The translations under genes were made by a program, and so were the position numbers. Positions 43,265-45,466 of a stretch of 45,466 nt of DNA are shown piece by piece. Location: NCBI GenBank assembly GCA_017624025.1, contig JAGANY010000002.1:1-45466 (forward strand), written 5' to 3'. The notes beneath the pieces are model-generated. The model ran no database searches. It saw nothing but the letters and a program-made list of their open reading frames with translations, and was not told the origin of the DNA. Position 1 is the first letter of the stretch. Every line of letters begins with the position of its first letter. The stretch is from Ruminiclostridium sp. (GTDB lineage: Bacteria; Bacillota; Clostridia; Oscillospirales; Ruminococcaceae).

Positions 43265-43849
43265 ATGAAGGAATTTTTAATTGCAGTTATAGCTATCGTT
43301 GTTGTTGCAGGCGGCGTTGCACTTGTATATTTCCTTTTAAAGAAGTATTTTGCTTCCGAAGGAAAGAACAGTGAAAAAACAGAGTCCGAGGGCAGCGACA
43401 AGAAAGCTGAAAAGGCTAAGGCTGCTGCCGATAAAAAGGCTGTTGCTGAAGAAGCTGCTAAGGAGAAAAACCGTGCAGCTGCCGAAAAAAGAAAGGCTGA
43501 AATGATGAAAAAGACAGTTATGGAGGCTGACCCTAAGGTTCTCCAGCACCGTTTCATCAAGAAAGCCGTCGATGAAATAAGCAAAAATCCGAGAGCTATC
43601 GAAAAGGTTACCGTTAAGGCTAACCGTATCGACTGGACTTTTAAGGAAGATTCTTTCCAGGAAGGTCCGACAAATGTATTCTTCGATGATCCGTCATTAA
43701 GCCGTCTTGAACAGGGCGAAATGAAGCTCGTTGCAGAGCATATCTACGGTATATTGAAGAACACAGGCTTTGAGCTCGAGGAAGTCGGAAGCGGAGAAAA
43801 AGGTACTTTCCGTTATCATATTGACGAGTACATTATTAAAGCTCTCTGA
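43265..43849 (+). CDS. Membrane-anchored protein of unknown function inside the atp operon
   Basis: A 194-residue protein. Residues about 4-27 form one membrane helix. Residues about 30-85 are a Lys/Ala/Glu-rich, probably coiled-coil stalk (KKAEKAKAAADKKAVAEEAAKEKN) that looks like a second subunit-b-like stalk. A compact domain of about 105 residues follows (DPKVLQHRFIKKAVDEIS, KVTVKANRIDWTFKED, NVFFDDPSLSRLEQGEMKLVAEHIYGILKNTGFEL). No known family was recognised. It lies 21 bases after atpA and before a 39-residue membrane protein and atpG, all on one strand with no terminator, so it is almost certainly co-transcribed with the synthase. A role as accessory subunit or assembly factor is inference. 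Confidence 0.78.
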   Translation: MKEFLIAVIAIVVVAGGVALVYFLLKKYFASEGKNSEKTESEGSDKKAEKAKAAADKKAVAEEAAKEKNRAAAEKRKAEMMKKTVMEADPKVLQHRFIKKAVDEISKNPRAIEKVTVKANRIDWTFKEDSFQEGPTNVFFDDPSLSRLEQGEMKLVAEHIYGILKNTGFELEEVGSGEKGTFRYHIDEYIIKAL

Positions 43850-43884
43850 GTCCGTAATTTTAAAGAAAGGAATTGTTGACACTT

Positions 43885-44004
43885 ATGAACAAATCAGCAT
43901 TCGTTTTAAGCATTGTTGCAATCAGCCTTTCCGCAATCACTCTCGCACTTGCTGCGGCAGTATATTTAGGTAAAAAGGTTGTATATATCAAGAGCGATTT
44001 TTAA
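43885..44004 (+). CDS. 39-residue single-helix membrane protein inside the atp operon
   Basis: A small protein with one long hydrophobic helix (about residues 5-29, AFVLSIVAISLSAITLALAAAVYLG) and a short basic end (KKVVYIKSDF). The ATG follows AAAGGAATTGTTGAC, close to the leader of the other atp genes, which supports it as a real gene. It lies 35 bases after the 194-residue protein and 20 bases before atpG. It matches no subunit of characterised F-type synthases known to me. It may be a small Fo-associated protein, but this is untested. Confidence 0.7.
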   Translation: MNKSAFVLSIVAISLSAITLALAAAVYLGKKVVYIKSDF

Positions 44005-44024
44005 GGAACAGGGTGTGATTAAAC

Positions 44025-44882
44025 TTGGCAACAGGTAATATGAAGGATATCAAACGCCGTATTCGAAGCGTTGGTTCCACAAAACAGATAACTAAGGCGA
44101 TGGAGCTTGTTTCTTCGTCAAAGCTTCGCCGTGCGAAGCAGAGAGCGGAAGCAGCACGTCCCTACTTTGAGGCACAATATACCCTTCTTTCCGAAATCGC
44201 TTCGGTAAAAAAGGATTTTACAACAGTTTATACCGAAAGCCGCCCTGTAAAACGCCGCCTGTTTATTGTTATTGCAGGTGACAGAGGGCTTGCCGGCGGA
44301 TATAACTCAAATATCCTTAAGGCTGCCGTTGCGGCTCACGCCGGCGATGAGCAGAATCCAAAAATTATAGCAGTCGGAAGAAAGGCTGTTGAATATTTTG
44401 AAAAACGTGATTATGAGCTTATCGGAAGCTATCCTTATCTCGCTGAGAATGTAAAAACCGCAAAGTGTGCGGATATTGCGAATATAGCTACCGAAATGTT
44501 CAGCTCGGGAGAAGTTGACGAGGTTCGTCTTTTCTATACAGCCTTCGTTTCTCCTCTCGTACAGAATCCCGAACAGATAAAGCTTCTTCCGATTTCTGAC
44601 ATAGGTACAGGAACAGGAGAGGATATGGGCTTTATAACCTATGACCCGTCTCCCGAAGCGGTATTTAACCGAATTGTACCGAAATTTGTAATGAGTCTGT
44701 TGACTTGCGGTATAGTTGAGTCTTACGCTTCTGAACAGGGTGCAAGACGTACAGCTATGGAAAGTGCTACAGACAATGCGGATCAGATGATTGCCGACCT
44801 GTCCCTTATCTATAACAGAGCAAGACAGGAAAAAATCACAAACGAAATCAACGAAATCGTTTCGGGTGCAAACGCCCTTTAA
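44025..44882 (+). CDS. atpG: ATP synthase F1 subunit gamma
   Basis: A 285-residue central-stalk subunit. The N-terminal helix MKDIKRRIRSVGSTKQITKAMELVSSSKLRRAKQ and the C-terminal helix ARRTAMESATDNADQMIADLSLIYNRARQEKITNEINEIVSGANAL are the two family signatures forming the rotating coiled coil. The TTG at 44025 is taken as start, giving MATGNMKDIKRR; an ATG five codons later is possible. It follows the two unknown genes and precedes atpD by 39 bases. Confidence 0.94.
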   Translation: MATGNMKDIKRRIRSVGSTKQITKAMELVSSSKLRRAKQRAEAARPYFEAQYTLLSEIASVKKDFTTVYTESRPVKRRLFIVIAGDRGLAGGYNSNILKAAVAAHAGDEQNPKIIAVGRKAVEYFEKRDYELIGSYPYLAENVKTAKCADIANIATEMFSSGEVDEVRLFYTAFVSPLVQNPEQIKLLPISDIGTGTGEDMGFITYDPSPEAVFNRIVPKFVMSLLTCGIVESYASEQGARRTAMESATDNADQMIADLSLIYNRARQEKITNEINEIVSGANAL

Positions 44883-44921
44883 AAGCAGTACCCTAAAACT
44901 GAAAGGATTGGACAAAATAAG

Positions 44922-45466
44922 ATGGCTGATAAAAATATTGGTACCGTCGTTCAGATTATCGGTGCTGTACTTGATATTAAGTTCGCACCCGAGGCTCTTC
45001 CGAACCTTCTGAACGCTATCGAAATCGACAATAACGGTGAACGTCTTGTTGTCGAGGTTGCACAGCATATCGGCGACGACGTTGTACGCTGTATCGCTAT
45101 GGGCGCTACCGACGGCCTTGTAAGAGGCATGAAGGCAGTTGACACAGGACGCTCTATTACAGTTCCTGTCGGCGAACAGACACTTGGCCGTATCTTTAAC
45201 CTTCTCGGCGAGCCTGTAGATAATCTTCCTGCTCCCGAAAACGCTGAACGCTGGGAAATCCACCGTGATCCTCCTTCCTACGAAGAACAGGCAGCTTCCA
45301 ACCAGATACTTGAAACCGGTATTAAGGTCGTTGACCTTATCGCTCCTTACTTAAAGGGCGGTAAGATCGGTCTTTTCGGCGGTGCCGGCGTAGGTAAGAC
45401 GGTTCTTATTATGTAGCTTATCAATAACGTTGCTAAACAGCACGGCGGTCTTTCTGTATTCACAGG
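44922..45466 (+). CDS. atpD: ATP synthase F1 subunit beta, partial, broken by an in-frame TAG
   Basis: The N-terminal part of the catalytic beta subunit: the opening beta-barrel ([16 protein letters not shown]), [13 protein letters not shown], and Walker A GGAGVGKT at residues 153-160. Directly after VLIM, where the family has Glu, codon 165 (45414-45416) is TAG. The same frame then continues in perfect family register ([15 protein letters not shown]) to the window edge. A single base change from GAG explains it. A 164-residue product would lack the catalytic core. Either this is a sequence or assembly error or the sequenced strain carries a real nonsense mutation. The rest of the gene and atpC lie beyond the window. 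Confidence 0.9.

Noticed and set aside
44307..45263. A 318-residue minus-strand frame opposite atpG and atpD.
   Set aside because: It crosses two well-conserved genes and their gap, has no family match or ribosome site, and is a codon-bias shadow.
45414..45416. Reading the atpD TAG as a recoded sense codon.
   Set aside because: TAG ends the Nudix and spoIIR genes in this window, and no other frame shows internal TAG.

Overview
The window reads as chromosomal DNA of an anaerobic, endospore-forming Firmicute of the class Clostridia, most likely a gut or rumen Ruminococcus-like member of the Oscillospirales. The evidence is a SpoIIR gene and a SpoIID-like gene, LL-diaminopimelate aminotransferase (the DapL route to lysine), the SRP RNA-dnaX-ybaB-recR cluster, AGGAGG-type ribosome sites, TTGACA/TATAAT promoters, a GH74 xyloglucanase lipoprotein, and an F-type ATP synthase whose c subunit carries a sodium-type site. 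The genus is inferred from gene content, not from a marker gene. No tRNA, rRNA, CRISPR array, IS transposase or phage module was found.

Layout. 1-3200: a minus-strand operon of ABC ATPase, ABC permease and TraB/GumN lipoprotein, behind a promoter bracketed by two identical-type palindromes. 3290-3870: a ribbon-helix-helix regulator divergent from a small DUF6809-like protein, with a palindrome between them. 4106-7216: recR, ybaB, dnaX and the SRP RNA on the minus strand. 7432-12612: aspartate kinase, thyA-folA and a surface GH74 enzyme. 12877-15337: an Abi_2 (HEPN-type) protein, a Nudix hydrolase and a zinc-binding lipoprotein. 15485-19422: a heterodimeric ABC exporter and a TIGR04086-like membrane protein. 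19419-28818: spoIIR, dapL, a YdcF-like protein, a MATE exporter, a TPR protein, a SpoIID-like protein, and an operon of membrane protein, lipoprotein and OmpR-type response regulator. 29071-30939: two tandem paralogous secreted proteins of unknown function. 30985-37755: a 2256-residue cyclic beta-1,2-glucan synthase-like enzyme. 38029-45466: the atp operon, which runs off the end of the window.

The most unusual region is the atp operon. Two uncharacterised membrane-anchored proteins (194 and 39 residues) sit between atpA and atpG, and a third (224 residues) precedes the operon behind a strong promoter. The c subunit has a two-carboxylate ion site (Glu28 plus Glu61), suggesting sodium coupling. 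The atpD reading frame is broken by a TAG just after its Walker A motif, probably a sequence error or strain mutation.

Two families of short non-coding repeats are dispersed through the window. One (about 200 bp, two copies in opposite orientation) has terminal inverted repeats, two conserved hairpins and a central palindrome that differs completely between copies but is perfect in each. The other (about 100-150 bp, four copies) has AT-rich inverted ends and two hairpins whose stems change in sequence while keeping pairing.
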